Source: Flavobacteriales bacterium
GTDB lineage: Bacteria > Bacteroidota > Bacteroidia > Flavobacteriales > BACL11
Assembly: GCA_002689735.1 (NCBI GenBank)
Contig: NZHS01000047.1
Span: forward strand, 1-11,245
DNA: 11,245 nucleotides
Direction of reading: 5' to 3'
Below are positions 1 through 6,783 of the stretch, piece by piece. The position numbers and the translations under genes are program-made. How positions within the stretch are numbered: the first letter of the stretch is position 1; every line of letters starts with the position of its first letter. The notes below the pieces were generated by a model. That model worked only from the letters and a program-made list of their open reading frames with translations, did no database searches and was not told where the DNA came from.

Positions 1-680
1 ATGTCAGCCTCATCTTCCCAGAAGTAACGCCCTGTCACTGCAACGGCTGACTGAATGGCCTTGGTAGCCCCACTGAATTGCGTACGTAATAACGTACCTG
101 ACAATGCTGTCGTGAAGGACACTGGGACCACCCCTGCAAAAGTTCCAAAGGCACTGGCGGTCATAGCCGTTTGAGTGGAAATAGAGACAGTTGGGATTTG
201 AATACGATTGGCAGGCGCAGACAGTGTGGTTTGTGAGGCTAAAGATAAGCTAGGTTGTAAAATAGCATGAAATGGCGCATTAAATGCACTTTGGTAAGAT
301 AAAGAAATTTCACCTAATCTTACTCTTAAAATATTTGTTGTGATTGATGATTGTGATGCAAAAACAATAGGAGATGTTCTTAGCCTTGTTGCATTGATTG
401 TAAAAGTTAAATTGTCAGCTAATGTTGCATTATCATCTCTGACTCTTCTAGCCCCACAAGCACCATTTGCTTGAGATCCAAAAGTTGCTGATGTTGTTTC
501 AATTGCATTAAATGTCCCAGAGATAGAGACTTGAGAAGCAAAAGAAATAGTTGCAGGATTAATTTTGCTTGCAATGCTTGATAGATTTGAATTTACAGAA
601 AAAGTTACAGATGCCTGAACAAGAGTTGTACTAGCTGATGTGCTAAATGCTGTTTCACTATAAGCGACAAATCCAAACAT
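1..680 (-). CDS. Repeat-rich fibre-like structural protein (partial, C-terminus beyond window)
   Basis: Open reading frame of 226 codons with no stop, beginning at ATG 680-678 (MFGFVAYSETAF) and running off the left edge, so the C-terminus is missing. From about residue 26 to 205 it consists of exact 20-residue units with a loose pattern of Ser/Thr, hydrophobic, Ala/Ser, Ser, Gln near each unit start (SFASQ, TFGSQ, VFASQ, SLASQ, SISTQ). It is rich in Ser, Thr and Ala with few charged residues, as in beta-rich fibrous virion proteins. Similar short-period repeat proteins occur near the fibre genes of marine phages; a virion or adsorption role is inferred from that and from its place at the end of the fibre cassette. 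The Shine-Dalgarno is weak (AAAGAAAAG region). GC is about 31% in the 180 bases 241-420 and about 52% in 1-240, with Arg codons switching from AGA/AGG to CGT. Function beyond 'structural' is not shown. Confidence 0.75.
   Translation of the reverse strand, partial: MFGFVAYSETAFSTSASTTLVQASVTFSVNSNLSSIASKINPATISFASQVSISGTFNAIETTSATFGSQANGACGARRVRDDNATLADNLTFTINATRLRTSPIVFASQSSITTNILRVRLGEISLSYQSAFNAPFHAILQPSLSLASQTTLSAPANRIQIPTVSISTQTAMTASAFGTFAGVVPVSFTTALSGTLLRTQFSGATKAIQSAVAVTGRYFWEDEAD
66..605 (-). repeat. Nine in-phase 60-bp / 20-residue coding repeats
   Basis: Residues 26-205 of the left-edge protein divide without gaps into nine units of 20 residues, for example SFASQVSISGTFNAIETTSA (46-65) and SLASQTTLSAPANRIQIPTV (146-165). 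Units share [S/T/V]-[F/L/I]-[A/S/G]-[S/Y]-Q at their start and often Arg-Ile or Arg-Val near position 14-15. DNA identity between units is low, so these are old protein-level repeats and not recent tandem duplications. The lack of any indel over 540 bp suggests a structural constraint, such as one beta-strand pair or turn per unit. Confidence 0.7.
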
Positions 681-696
681 TAACTATTGCTTTTCT

Positions 697-1014
697 TTAA
701 CTAAATATTTTTGTACCACGGGGCGGTGTCTTCTCTGCTACAATAGCATCATCAACTTTCTTTTCGTGATAAGCGACTTTATCAGTTCCCATTGTAGCTT
801 TAATCCAAGTGATTAGCTGTTCTTCAGAAATGTCTTCCATTTTGGAATACGAGCTACTATCTGAAGCAGGGTCAATGTGCTGAAAGTCAGACCTAGTTTT
901 AGTCACTCCATCTACAGTATCAGTCACTGTAAAATGAACTACGTCTATTTCATTAGCTCCATTTGTTCCTGTCGTTTTATATTCGACATTTTTCACTTTC
1001 CAAACTTTAGCCAT
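697..1014 (-). CDS. Conserved small phage protein, 105 aa, function unknown
   Basis: Starts MAKVWKVKNVEYK and is preceded by a good Shine-Dalgarno (GGAGAG), with the start overlapping the end of the upstream 65-aa gene by 8 nt. The N-terminal half looks like a beta-rich domain with alternating hydrophobics (VVHFTVTDTVDGVTKTRSDF), and the C-terminal half is a helix (SEEQLITWIKATMG) followed by a charged tail. Proteins of this outline, with the same MAKVWKV-type start, TDTVDGVT-type strand and W-K helix, are common beside tail-fibre genes of cyanophages and other marine phages. No catalytic motif is visible. The position between fibre genes suggests a virion or fibre-accessory role, but that is inference. 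Confidence 0.85.
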   Translation of the reverse strand: MAKVWKVKNVEYKTTGTNGANEIDVVHFTVTDTVDGVTKTRSDFQHIDPASDSSSYSKMEDISEEQLITWIKATMGTDKVAYHEKKVDDAIVAEKTPPRGTKIFS

Positions 1015-1204
1015 TCTTTATCTCTCCTTCCATATGCCTTGTGATGGTTTCTTTAGATGCTTCAACTTGATCTGTTTTGAATCTTAGCTGATGAAGCTGT
1101 TTCTCTAAATCTACTAAATGATTCCAGCAAGTTTTGGCTTTGTCAGATAAGTCTGCTATTTTGTATTGCTTATCTTGAAATGTTATTTCTGTAATCTCTG
1201 TCAT
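1007..1204 (-). CDS. Small conserved phage protein (DUF6447-like), 65 aa
   Basis: Begins MTEITEITFQDKQYKIADLSDKAK after a strong Shine-Dalgarno (AAGGAGAG) that overlaps the stop of the preceding gene. The two-part layout is a short beta hairpin ending in 'YKIADLSDKAK', then one long amphipathic helix from about residue 25 to the end (WNHLVDLEKQLHQLRFKT). It matches a small family, which I know as DUF6447, widespread in marine phages and typically encoded near tail-fibre genes. A coiled-coil or oligomerisation function is possible but unproven. It overlaps the next gene by 8 nt, which suggests coupled translation. Confidence 0.85.
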   Translation of the reverse strand: MTEITEITFQDKQYKIADLSDKAKTCWNHLVDLEKQLHQLRFKTDQVEASKETITRHMEGEIKNG

Positions 1205-1213
1205 TTTCTCTCC

Positions 1214-1528
1214 TTATGAGGGTTTAGTAGGCCAATCTGAATCTTCTAAATAAGGCCATTTATCTTTAGTGGTTTCTGGCAAATCCCTAAGTGCTTGTCT
1301 GTAGGTTCTCCATTCGTCTGAAATAGAACGATCACCAGTTGCCATCCAATCTGTGTCTGCTAGAAGACGATCTCTTTTGCGCCTTAGTATTTCTGCTAGA
1401 CCTGCAGTTTTTATAGCTAAACTTTCTGCATCTGTAGGTTCATTGTTTTTTGTATTAGCAGGGTTTCTACCATCAGACTCATCAATCTGTATGATGACAC
1501 CATCCTCTATATAATCTATTGTTCCCAT
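1214..1528 (-). CDS. Phage tail assembly chaperone-like protein, 104 aa
   Basis: The C-terminal half (residues about 48-104) carries the signature of the Phage_tail_APC-type family: an Arg-rich helix with RDRLLADTDWMA, then WRTYRQALRDLP and a closing WP..P segment. Homologues with 'RD.LL..TDW...YR.ALR..P...WP..P' usually sit directly after a tail-fibre gene and are thought to help fibre folding or assembly. Here it starts 2 nt after the fibre stop, with its GGAG Shine-Dalgarno inside the last fibre codons. The N-terminal about 45 residues are acidic and low in complexity, without a recognised domain. Family assignment is good; the chaperone role is taken from the family. Confidence 0.85.
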   Translation of the reverse strand: MGTIDYIEDGVIIQIDESDGRNPANTKNNEPTDAESLAIKTAGLAEILRRKRDRLLADTDWMATGDRSISDEWRTYRQALRDLPETTKDKWPYLEDSDWPTKPS

Positions 1529-1530
1529 AA

Positions 1531-4182
1531 CTATGGCTCCATCTTATATAAGTTCCACTGCCCATAGAGATTCCAAGCTGATGCAGTAGTTTTATTCTCG
1601 TTTACAAAGCGTAGGTAATTTATGTTGTTTTGAGTGTTAATAACATGACACCTGAAAAACTCTCTTCGCCTTTGAGTGCCATACCCATGAGCATATCCCC
1701 AAACTCTACATTCTTCACCAGATCCAGAAGTAGGTTGGTAATAATTTACTTCAAATACATTACCATTATAGTTCACACCATTTCCAGTATTCGCTAACTT
1801 AAGATATTGTTCAGTTAGCTTTATATGGTCTATATAGGCGTGTTCAGTTATGACATTACTAGTAGAAGCAGAAGAATTATAAATCTCAAAAGAGGTATGA
1901 CACCAATATGCCATACTCGATCCTCCATCACTAGATAGTTGCAAAGCCAAACGCAGTTGTGAGCTAGCCATAGTTACACCCCACATTATAAATCTATACC
2001 AAACCCCTGCTGATACAGTATAATTAACAGTGTTTGCGTTACTTATGGTACTCTTGCTAACGAGTGACCAAGCACCACCCCCTGCATCAACCCAAGTTGG
2101 AGTAGCATTTGTTCCATTGGATTGAAGCACCTGTCCTGCATTGCCCATGTTTCCATTCATGCTAAGATTACGATTAATTCTAAAATCGTAGACTGTACTC
2201 CAACTAACAGGGTTGAGATAATAGCTAGTGTTGTTATTTAAATATAAATTACCAGTAGGCACTTTCTGAATATCCCAATTACCCCACGCTGATGCTAAAA
2301 ATCCATACCCAGCAGTGCTAGCATATAACTGAGTTGGACTGTTCCCTGCACTATCTGTTATTAAAAGCCCTGCTGAACCTGTGGCAGAGCCTTTCATGTG
2401 AGGGTTATTTGAATTGTTGCTTGTAAGGGTATGGTGTGTGCTACCATTATAATTCCATGCAAGATTAGAATTTGCATAAGCAGTATTGTTTATTTGGATA
2501 CCATCAGAAAGAGTTCTCATTGTATAAGAACCATTGTAGTATAGATAAGTATGGGCATTGTTATCATTCCACAGTACCCAATCGTTACTATTCAAAATAC
2601 CAAAACCAGAATCTTCGTCATTCTGAATGTAAGTAGTTCCATTATCTCCTATGTATAAATAACCATCATCATTATTACTGTTAGAAAAAACTTGAAGACC
2701 CCCACTCAGGGTTCTAGCAGATGCATACCCATTGAAATAAAGGTAGGTATAAGAATTGTGAGTACCAATTATAACTGCATCGTTTGATCCATTATAAATT
2801 GAAACCTGTGAGTTCATATCATTTTTTATGTACCCATAAGTATTCCCTAGAAAAAGAGTACCATCATTGTTATCTGAGGCATTTACAACTCTAGCACCAT
2901 CAGCTTCTGTTCTAAAAGTATAGCTTCCATTGTGATAGAGGTAGGTGTAGCTATCTACAGTACCACTGACAACATCATCATTCCCACTTGATCCAGAGCT
3001 TTTAAGTGTAACATATGAGCCATCTACGCTATATAAATTTGCTCTATTATTAGCACCCAAAAATATTAGTGCATCATCTGTGTCATTTGAGTTGCTAAGA
3101 GTAATTGAGCCTGCGTTTGAAGTTAAGAATGGTGAGTTATCGTGCCAAAACTTTATTTGCCCATTGACATTAAATTGAGCAATCATTTCAGAATAATCAC
3201 TATTCGCTATGGAAAGACCATTTCCACCTAAAGGCATATTAAGCCAGCCAGTGGTATTCTTTATATAGCTATTGTTACCATCGTGATACAGCTTTAAATC
3301 GTCACCTGTTCCCACCTTAATTTCTTTACTGTCAGGAAGAGAAACGTGGTCTGCAAAAGTAGCACCAGATGTACCTACACTTAATTTTGCGACACCCCCA
3401 TTAGGTCTTACTTGAAAGGTAGTTCCTTCTGTAGTAATTTCAGAAACTCCACTACTATCAATAAGCTGAATCCCTGCTACGCTATCAGTGCTTGTAAATG
3501 TAGCAACTGTGTTAGTAGTGCCAGAGTTGACTGACATTGCTCCACTAAAACTAGCACCAGATAAAGGAGCATAAGTAGAAGATGCAGTAGAGCTTGTAAG
3601 ATAAGAGCTTAGATCAACTTCAGCCCAAGTCAGACCCCCAGTATTACCAGACTGTGCTTGTAAAAAATAATTGTTAGTGGGAGTGTTGCTTACTTGAAGG
3701 ATTGCTTCATTAACAGTATTGAGTGCCATACTTGGTTGGGCAACTTGAGACAAAAGTGCTAATGAACCAAGTCCAAGATCACTTCTCACTTCACTAGCAC
3801 TTCTACCTTCAATAACATTGCCATTTTTTTTCAAAAATTCAGCATTTGAAATTGCACTTGACCCCTCTATCAAAGATTTAGAGGCAGGCTCAGTAACAAA
3901 AACATCTTTTGAAACAGAGCCAGAAAAGTCAATCGCAGATGAACCGCTTGAACTTTCTAGTATTGTCGTTCTTGTTAGTGTGCTAGAGCCATTCGCCCAA
4001 GTTCCTAAACCAACTTCCCAAGTTCCATTTGCAGGGTCAACAATCGCATAATAGGTAGTATCTCCATCTGACAAAGCATTTCCAAAAGTTTGAAACCCAC
4101 TGACACTCCCTGTCATAACAACATTTGTTGTTCCATTTGTTGTAGACGTTTGCTTTATTCGATTTTTGACAGTAAATGCCAT
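1531..4182 (-). CDS. Tail fibre / receptor-binding protein, 883 aa
   Basis: Residues 1-105 form a virion-attachment-type N-terminal domain common to marine phage fibres (VKNRIKQTSTTNG, GFQTFGNALSDGDTTYYAI, WEVGLGTW, KDVFVTEPA). Residues 195-217 contain the fibre-shaft motif SSTYAPLSGASFSGA. Residue 296 onward has the LKLYHDGNNSYIKN motif known from cyanophage fibre-like proteins. Residues 413-570 hold Asn/Asp/Tyr-rich 66-residue repeats. Residues 682-703 carry the linker GQVLQSNGTNATPTW, followed by a C-terminal domain (about 704-883) rich in Trp and Tyr and ending WNLYGQWNLYKMEP, likely the receptor-binding head. The Shine-Dalgarno AAGGA precedes ATG 4182. The upstream 133-aa gene ends 12 nt away, and the assembly-chaperone-like gene follows directly. 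No peptidase or polysaccharide-lyase motif was recognised. Confidence 0.9.
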   Translation of the reverse strand: MAFTVKNRIKQTSTTNGTTNVVMTGSVSGFQTFGNALSDGDTTYYAIVDPANGTWEVGLGTWANGSSTLTRTTILESSSGSSAIDFSGSVSKDVFVTEPASKSLIEGSSAISNAEFLKKNGNVIEGRSASEVRSDLGLGSLALLSQVAQPSMALNTVNEAILQVSNTPTNNYFLQAQSGNTGGLTWAEVDLSSYLTSSTASSTYAPLSGASFSGAMSVNSGTTNTVATFTSTDSVAGIQLIDSSGVSEITTEGTTFQVRPNGGVAKLSVGTSGATFADHVSLPDSKEIKVGTGDDLKLYHDGNNSYIKNTTGWLNMPLGGNGLSIANSDYSEMIAQFNVNGQIKFWHDNSPFLTSNAGSITLSNSNDTDDALIFLGANNRANLYSVDGSYVTLKSSGSSGNDDVVSGTVDSYTYLYHNGSYTFRTEADGARVVNASDNNDGTLFLGNTYGYIKNDMNSQVSIYNGSNDAVIIGTHNSYTYLYFNGYASARTLSGGLQVFSNSNNDDGYLYIGDNGTTYIQNDEDSGFGILNSNDWVLWNDNNAHTYLYYNGSYTMRTLSDGIQINNTAYANSNLAWNYNGSTHHTLTSNNSNNPHMKGSATGSAGLLITDSAGNSPTQLYASTAGYGFLASAWGNWDIQKVPTGNLYLNNNTSYYLNPVSWSTVYDFRINRNLSMNGNMGNAGQVLQSNGTNATPTWVDAGGGAWSLVSKSTISNANTVNYTVSAGVWYRFIMWGVTMASSQLRLALQLSSDGGSSMAYWCHTSFEIYNSSASTSNVITEHAYIDHIKLTEQYLKLANTGNGVNYNGNVFEVNYYQPTSGSGEECRVWGYAHGYGTQRRREFFRCHVINTQNNINYLRFVNENKTTASAWNLYGQWNLYKMEP
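2473..2946 (-). repeat. 198-bp (66-residue) tandem coding repeats in the fibre shaft
   Basis: The motif TYLYxNGxxxxRT occurs at residues 413, 479 and 545, exactly 66 residues apart (TYLYHNGSYTFRT, TYLYFNGYASART, TYLYYNGSYTMRT). Between them recur GTLFLGN / GYLYIGD (441, 507) and YIKND / YIQND (451, 518). The third copy decays after about residue 570, and a diverged unit may precede residue 413 (ALIFLG at 371). The units are clearly homologous but already diverged in DNA. Confidence 0.75.
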
Positions 4183-4194
4183 TTTTAATCCTTA

Positions 4195-4596
4195 TCAAGT
4201 TAAGGTTACATCCAACTGCCCTTGGGCAATTTGGAGAATGTCATTAGCCTCAATGGTTTTAGCATTTGATAAATTTGCGTATGCTATTAGATTGCCTGAA
4301 CTAGATGCGTCAAAAATTCCAGCAGTAGTAACTGAACCCCAGCTTCCTGATGCTGTTGGGAAGGTCAGTGTAGCTGTATTAGTAGCCGTTGTTGGTGAAG
4401 TCCCAGACACACTAAATGTAACTTGAACTCTACTATAATTGCTTCCACTTAATTCTGTTCCTGATGCACTGTCAGTTGGTGAATTTCCACTTGCAAACAA
4501 ACCAACATACCATGTTGTCGGTCTTGTGACTGAATTAGTAGTCAGCAACCAGTTTAGCACTCTGTCCTCAAATGTATCTGTTAATGCGTCACTCAT
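4195..4596 (-). CDS. Tail-associated phage structural protein, 133 aa
   Basis: Begins MSDALTDTFEDRVLNWLLTTN and continues with WYVGLFASGNSPTD, GTELSGSNYSRVQVTFS, a Thr/Ala-rich strand region, WGSVTTAGIFDAS and GNLIAYANLS. This is the fold signature of a widespread family of small phage proteins (LxNxxLxHLLR...YVALFT...GTEVSGGGYARQ...WGTVTHxGIFDA...GNLLxYGxL). They are usually found next to tail-fibre or baseplate genes and are probably virion components. The start abuts the stop of a 19-codon micro-ORF (TAA then ATG), with AAGGAG 8 nt upstream. It precedes the main fibre gene by 12 nt. The precise role in the tail is not known. Confidence 0.85.
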   Translation of the reverse strand: MSDALTDTFEDRVLNWLLTTNSVTRPTTWYVGLFASGNSPTDSASGTELSGSNYSRVQVTFSVSGTSPTTATNTATLTFPTASGSWGSVTTAGIFDASSSGNLIAYANLSNAKTIEANDILQIAQGQLDVTLT

Positions 4597-4656
4597 TTAA
4601 TAGCTCCTTATCCTTAATTTTAAATTTGATGCCGAATGGCACTTGTTATCGCTCAT
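4597..4656 (-). CDS. Possible 19-aa micro-ORF with strong ribosome binding site
   Basis: ATG at 4656 is preceded by AAAAGGAG with a 6-nt spacer, as good as any site in the window. The frame reads MSDNKCHSASNLKLRIRSY and its TAA directly abuts the ATG of the 133-aa gene. It fills almost all of the 77-nt space between the adaptor gene and that gene. No family is recognised; the peptide is basic and polar with no membrane segment. It could be a real microprotein, a translational-coupling leader for the next gene, or the remnant of a deleted gene. Confidence 0.4.
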   Translation of the reverse strand: MSDNKCHSASNLKLRIRSY

Positions 4657-4673
4657 GGAATTCTCCTTTTAAA

Positions 4674-5291
4674 TCAATAGGTTGTCACTCGCATTCTAAG
4701 TGAGCCACTTGATCTAGCCGTTTCACTTGATGCTATTAGATTTTGCGTTGCTGATAGATATAGTTCGTTCCATAAGGTAATTCGTTCATCTTGCATTAAA
4801 TATGGGGCAGATGCCTGCAAAGATGCATAAAGGTATAAATCTGGGTGATCTTCTAAAAGCCAATTTGAAGTGTTACTGTCTGACAGTATAGGTATTTTAG
4901 AATAGTATAATAATTCTGAAGTGTAAGTCTGATTGGGGGTGGGGTACACTTGAAATTCTGAATTAACGACTGAAAATAAAGTTGGTCTTCCAGCAGTATC
5001 TCCACTGGCTGTTTTTGCGTTCATAATCTCTACGGGAGAAGCATATTCTATAACAGATGGTGGGGCAGTTGTAACGTGCCATCGAATAGCTTCCAGATAG
5101 TCACTAGGTACGGCTGAGAATTCAGTTTCTAAATTACTGGATACTCTTTTGTGCATTCTCCAGTGTCTAACATTTCTCTGAAAATTTGCTTCTGCCAAGG
5201 AAATAAAGGTAGGGATAATAGAAGTCAAATCTGAACGATTCAAGTAATCCGCTATGGTGCTTTTAAGCGTGGCATAGGTGGTAATCGACAT
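4674..5291 (-). CDS. Head-tail adaptor protein (SU10 adaptor-like), 205 aa
   Basis: Opens MSITTYATLKSTIADYLNR, followed by SIIPTFISLAEANFQRNVRHWRM. This helical start (short helix, Asp-Tyr-Leu-Asn-Arg, then 'FI.LAEA...R..R...M') is typical of podovirus connector proteins that bind under the portal and start the tail. Further family-like features are the VPSDYLEAIRW loop around residue 62, the strand FQVYPTP (about 113), YYSKIPILSD, and the helix SNWLLEDHPDLYLYASLQAS leading to a C-terminal helix. Length fits the family. It starts immediately at the stop of the 97-aa gene (TAA then ATG), with AAAGGGG upstream, consistent with coupled expression. The family name rests on pattern recognition only. 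Confidence 0.8.
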   Translation of the reverse strand: MSITTYATLKSTIADYLNRSDLTSIIPTFISLAEANFQRNVRHWRMHKRVSSNLETEFSAVPSDYLEAIRWHVTTAPPSVIEYASPVEIMNAKTASGDTAGRPTLFSVVNSEFQVYPTPNQTYTSELLYYSKIPILSDSNTSNWLLEDHPDLYLYASLQASAPYLMQDERITLWNELYLSATQNLIASSETARSSGSLRMRVTTY

Positions 5292-5585
5292 TTAATACCC
5301 CTTTATCCTAAATTTTGCGAAATCCCCATCCATGAGCTTCTTTTTGACGTATGCGCTGAATTCTGGCGTACCTATGGCAGATCCACATTCTTTCGCCCAT
5401 TGCTGGGCTACGACTGCTGGGACTCGCCCAGCTAGTCGCATATTTGAACCCAGAGGTTTAGGATTATCACGCAATTCGTGATTTTCCTTTAAAATAGGTG
5501 CAACATCTTGCGTTCTGACAATATGGAGTTTGCCATCTTCAGCATGATAACTTGCACCTATTTTTTCGTATTCAACTTTACTCAT
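5292..5585 (-). CDS. Conserved phage head-region protein, 97 aa, function unknown
   Basis: I place the start at ATG 5585 (MSKVEYEKIGASYHAEDGK), which overlaps the end of the 76-aa gene by 8 nt. A longer reading to 5720 would bury 45 Lys/Gln/Arg-rich residues under the 76-aa gene and looks like a frame shadow. Visible pattern: a short strand DGKLHIVRTQDV, a helix ILKENHELRDNP, then NMRLAGRVPAVVAQQWAKECG and a C-terminal VKKKLMDGDFAKFRIKGY. The layout 'DGK(L/M)...N..LRD......RL.GR(V/I)P......W..E.G......KKK(L/M)..G.F.K.R' recurs in small marine phage proteins encoded between the capsid and adaptor genes. A head-completion or minor virion role is plausible from position only. Confidence 0.8.
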   Translation of the reverse strand: MSKVEYEKIGASYHAEDGKLHIVRTQDVAPILKENHELRDNPKPLGSNMRLAGRVPAVVAQQWAKECGSAIGTPEFSAYVKKKLMDGDFAKFRIKGY

Positions 5586-5808
5586 AAGCTTCGTTGACCT
5601 CTGGGGTAGAGGGGTCATCAGATTTCCAATGCCCCCTCTCGTTTCTTGCTCTCTTTTTTGGTTTTGCAGAAGTTTTTTCAACAGCCAAATTTTTTGAAAT
5701 AAATAGTTCAGCCATTTCACTGTCCATTTCTACAATTTCATCTTTCATCAGTTTCCTATCAAAAAGGATAGGCTCTCTGTCAGATGTTATTTGGATGGTT
5801 TTTTTCAT
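5578..5808 (-). CDS. Small phage protein downstream of capsid, 76 aa
   Basis: Starts MKKTIQITSDREPILFDRK, 8 nt after the capsid stop, with AGGAAA as Shine-Dalgarno. The first about 45 residues look like a compact beta/alpha domain (KDEIVEMDSEMAELFISKNLAVEK), of the type 'G..v.v....a..LI..G.A' seen in small head-region proteins of many phages. The rest (SAKPKKRARNERGHW, then an acidic end) is a basic, disordered-looking tail. Function is unknown; position suggests a head-associated or accessory protein. Its end overlaps the following 97-aa gene by 8 nt. Confidence 0.75.
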   Translation of the reverse strand: MKKTIQITSDREPILFDRKLMKDEIVEMDSEMAELFISKNLAVEKTSAKPKKRARNERGHWKSDDPSTPEVNEAYE

Positions 5809-5816
5809 TTTATTTC

Positions 5817-6782
5817 CTATGAGTCATTAACATCTGCAATAACAGCAAGTGCTTCTTCTGCATCAACTTGAAGACCATATTCACAAGAGATCATTGACCG
5901 CTCTGATAGACCAGTTTTAGCCAATGGTTCTTGCTTGGTTTCCTGAAGATATGCCATTTTAATGTGTTGCGGATCGATCACATAGATCGTTTTCGCAGGC
6001 ATATATCTACTAGGAACAATATCAACTTGTCCGAAGTCTCCAACGTAGATATCAATGGCATTTGTTAATTGCTTTGGATTGTTCATAGCTACAGAATATT
6101 TCTGAGAGTTCCCAGTAAATCCTGAAATAAGAACTTTTTGCGGTGCTGGACACATAACCATTGTAGCAGTAGAACCAGCTTCCCACGTAGCCTTGAGGGC
6201 GTTTTGGATCATATCCTCAACGAGCGTCCTATCGCTACCATCACCCCTAGCTTGATTTGGATACCCTGCTGTTGTGCCAGAAAGCGTTGGTACAGTTGCA
6301 GATCCTCCAGCTTGTACGTTACTTCTAATAAATGCACCCAAACCAGCCGTGCTTCTAGCATTGCCAGATGAACCTGCACTGCCAGCTACATTGTCCAATA
6401 GCATTTTTTCCATGTCTCTTTTTAGTTCAGCCAATTTTAGGCTTAACTGCATGGCATGACCGATTGCATCTGGATTGCTTTGAGTAGCACTAGAAGTGCT
6501 GGAAGTTTGGGTTACTTTGCTTGAAATTTGGCTATAATTAGACAAACGAACTGGCAAAGTTGATGCTGTATTCGATAGATCATCACCTTCTATCTGTCTG
6601 TTTGCCCCTGCTGATGCGAGGGTTACTTTCCCCCATTCAAATAGGGTATTGGTTATATTTCTAGACCCGATTGCATTCATAAAAATATGGTCTGCTGGGT
6701 TGATATTCACAAGCGCATTTTGTAAATTTTCACGAATTAGGGTACTAGAATAAGTCTCTGTTGTATTGCTTGGAACCGCCAT
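5817..6782 (-). CDS. Major capsid protein (DUF5309 / SU10-type), 321 aa
   Basis: Forms the icosahedral or prolate shell. Diagnostic features in order: RENLQNALVNINPADHIFMN (17-36); the strand TNTLFEWGKVTLA (44-56); EGDDLSNTAST; NYSQISSKVTQTS (82-94); and the helical backbone LKLAELKRDMEKMLLDN (115-131), in which 'ELKRD.E..LL.N' is the family hallmark. The C-terminal half has IDIYVGDFGQVDIVPSRYMP, YVIDPQHIKMAYL, LAKTGLSE and a closing EYGLQVDAEEALAVIADV. Length and order fit the DUF5309 capsid family, which has an HK97-like fold. Its AAGGAG site lies in the last codons of the scaffold gene, and the start is 1 nt from the scaffold stop, so expression is probably coupled. The central Gly/Ser/Ala stretch (133-175) looks like a flexible loop region. 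Confidence 0.93.
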   Translation of the reverse strand: MAVPSNTTETYSSTLIRENLQNALVNINPADHIFMNAIGSRNITNTLFEWGKVTLASAGANRQIEGDDLSNTASTLPVRLSNYSQISSKVTQTSSTSSATQSNPDAIGHAMQLSLKLAELKRDMEKMLLDNVAGSAGSSGNARSTAGLGAFIRSNVQAGGSATVPTLSGTTAGYPNQARGDGSDRTLVEDMIQNALKATWEAGSTATMVMCPAPQKVLISGFTGNSQKYSVAMNNPKQLTNAIDIYVGDFGQVDIVPSRYMPAKTIYVIDPQHIKMAYLQETKQEPLAKTGLSERSMISCEYGLQVDAEEALAVIADVNDS

Positions 6783-6783
6783 T

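Noticed and set aside
4631..4642. Small hairpin TGCC-GAAT-GGCA in the gap before the 133-aa gene, considered as a terminator
   Set aside because: Only 4 bp of stem and no U-run on the coding strand; it lies inside the 19-codon frame.
5586..5720. 45-residue N-terminal extension of the 97-aa gene
   Set aside because: It lies within the coding part of the 76-aa gene in another frame and has a low-complexity Lys/Gln/Arg-rich composition. The ATG at 5585 gives the usual short overlap and a family-like start.
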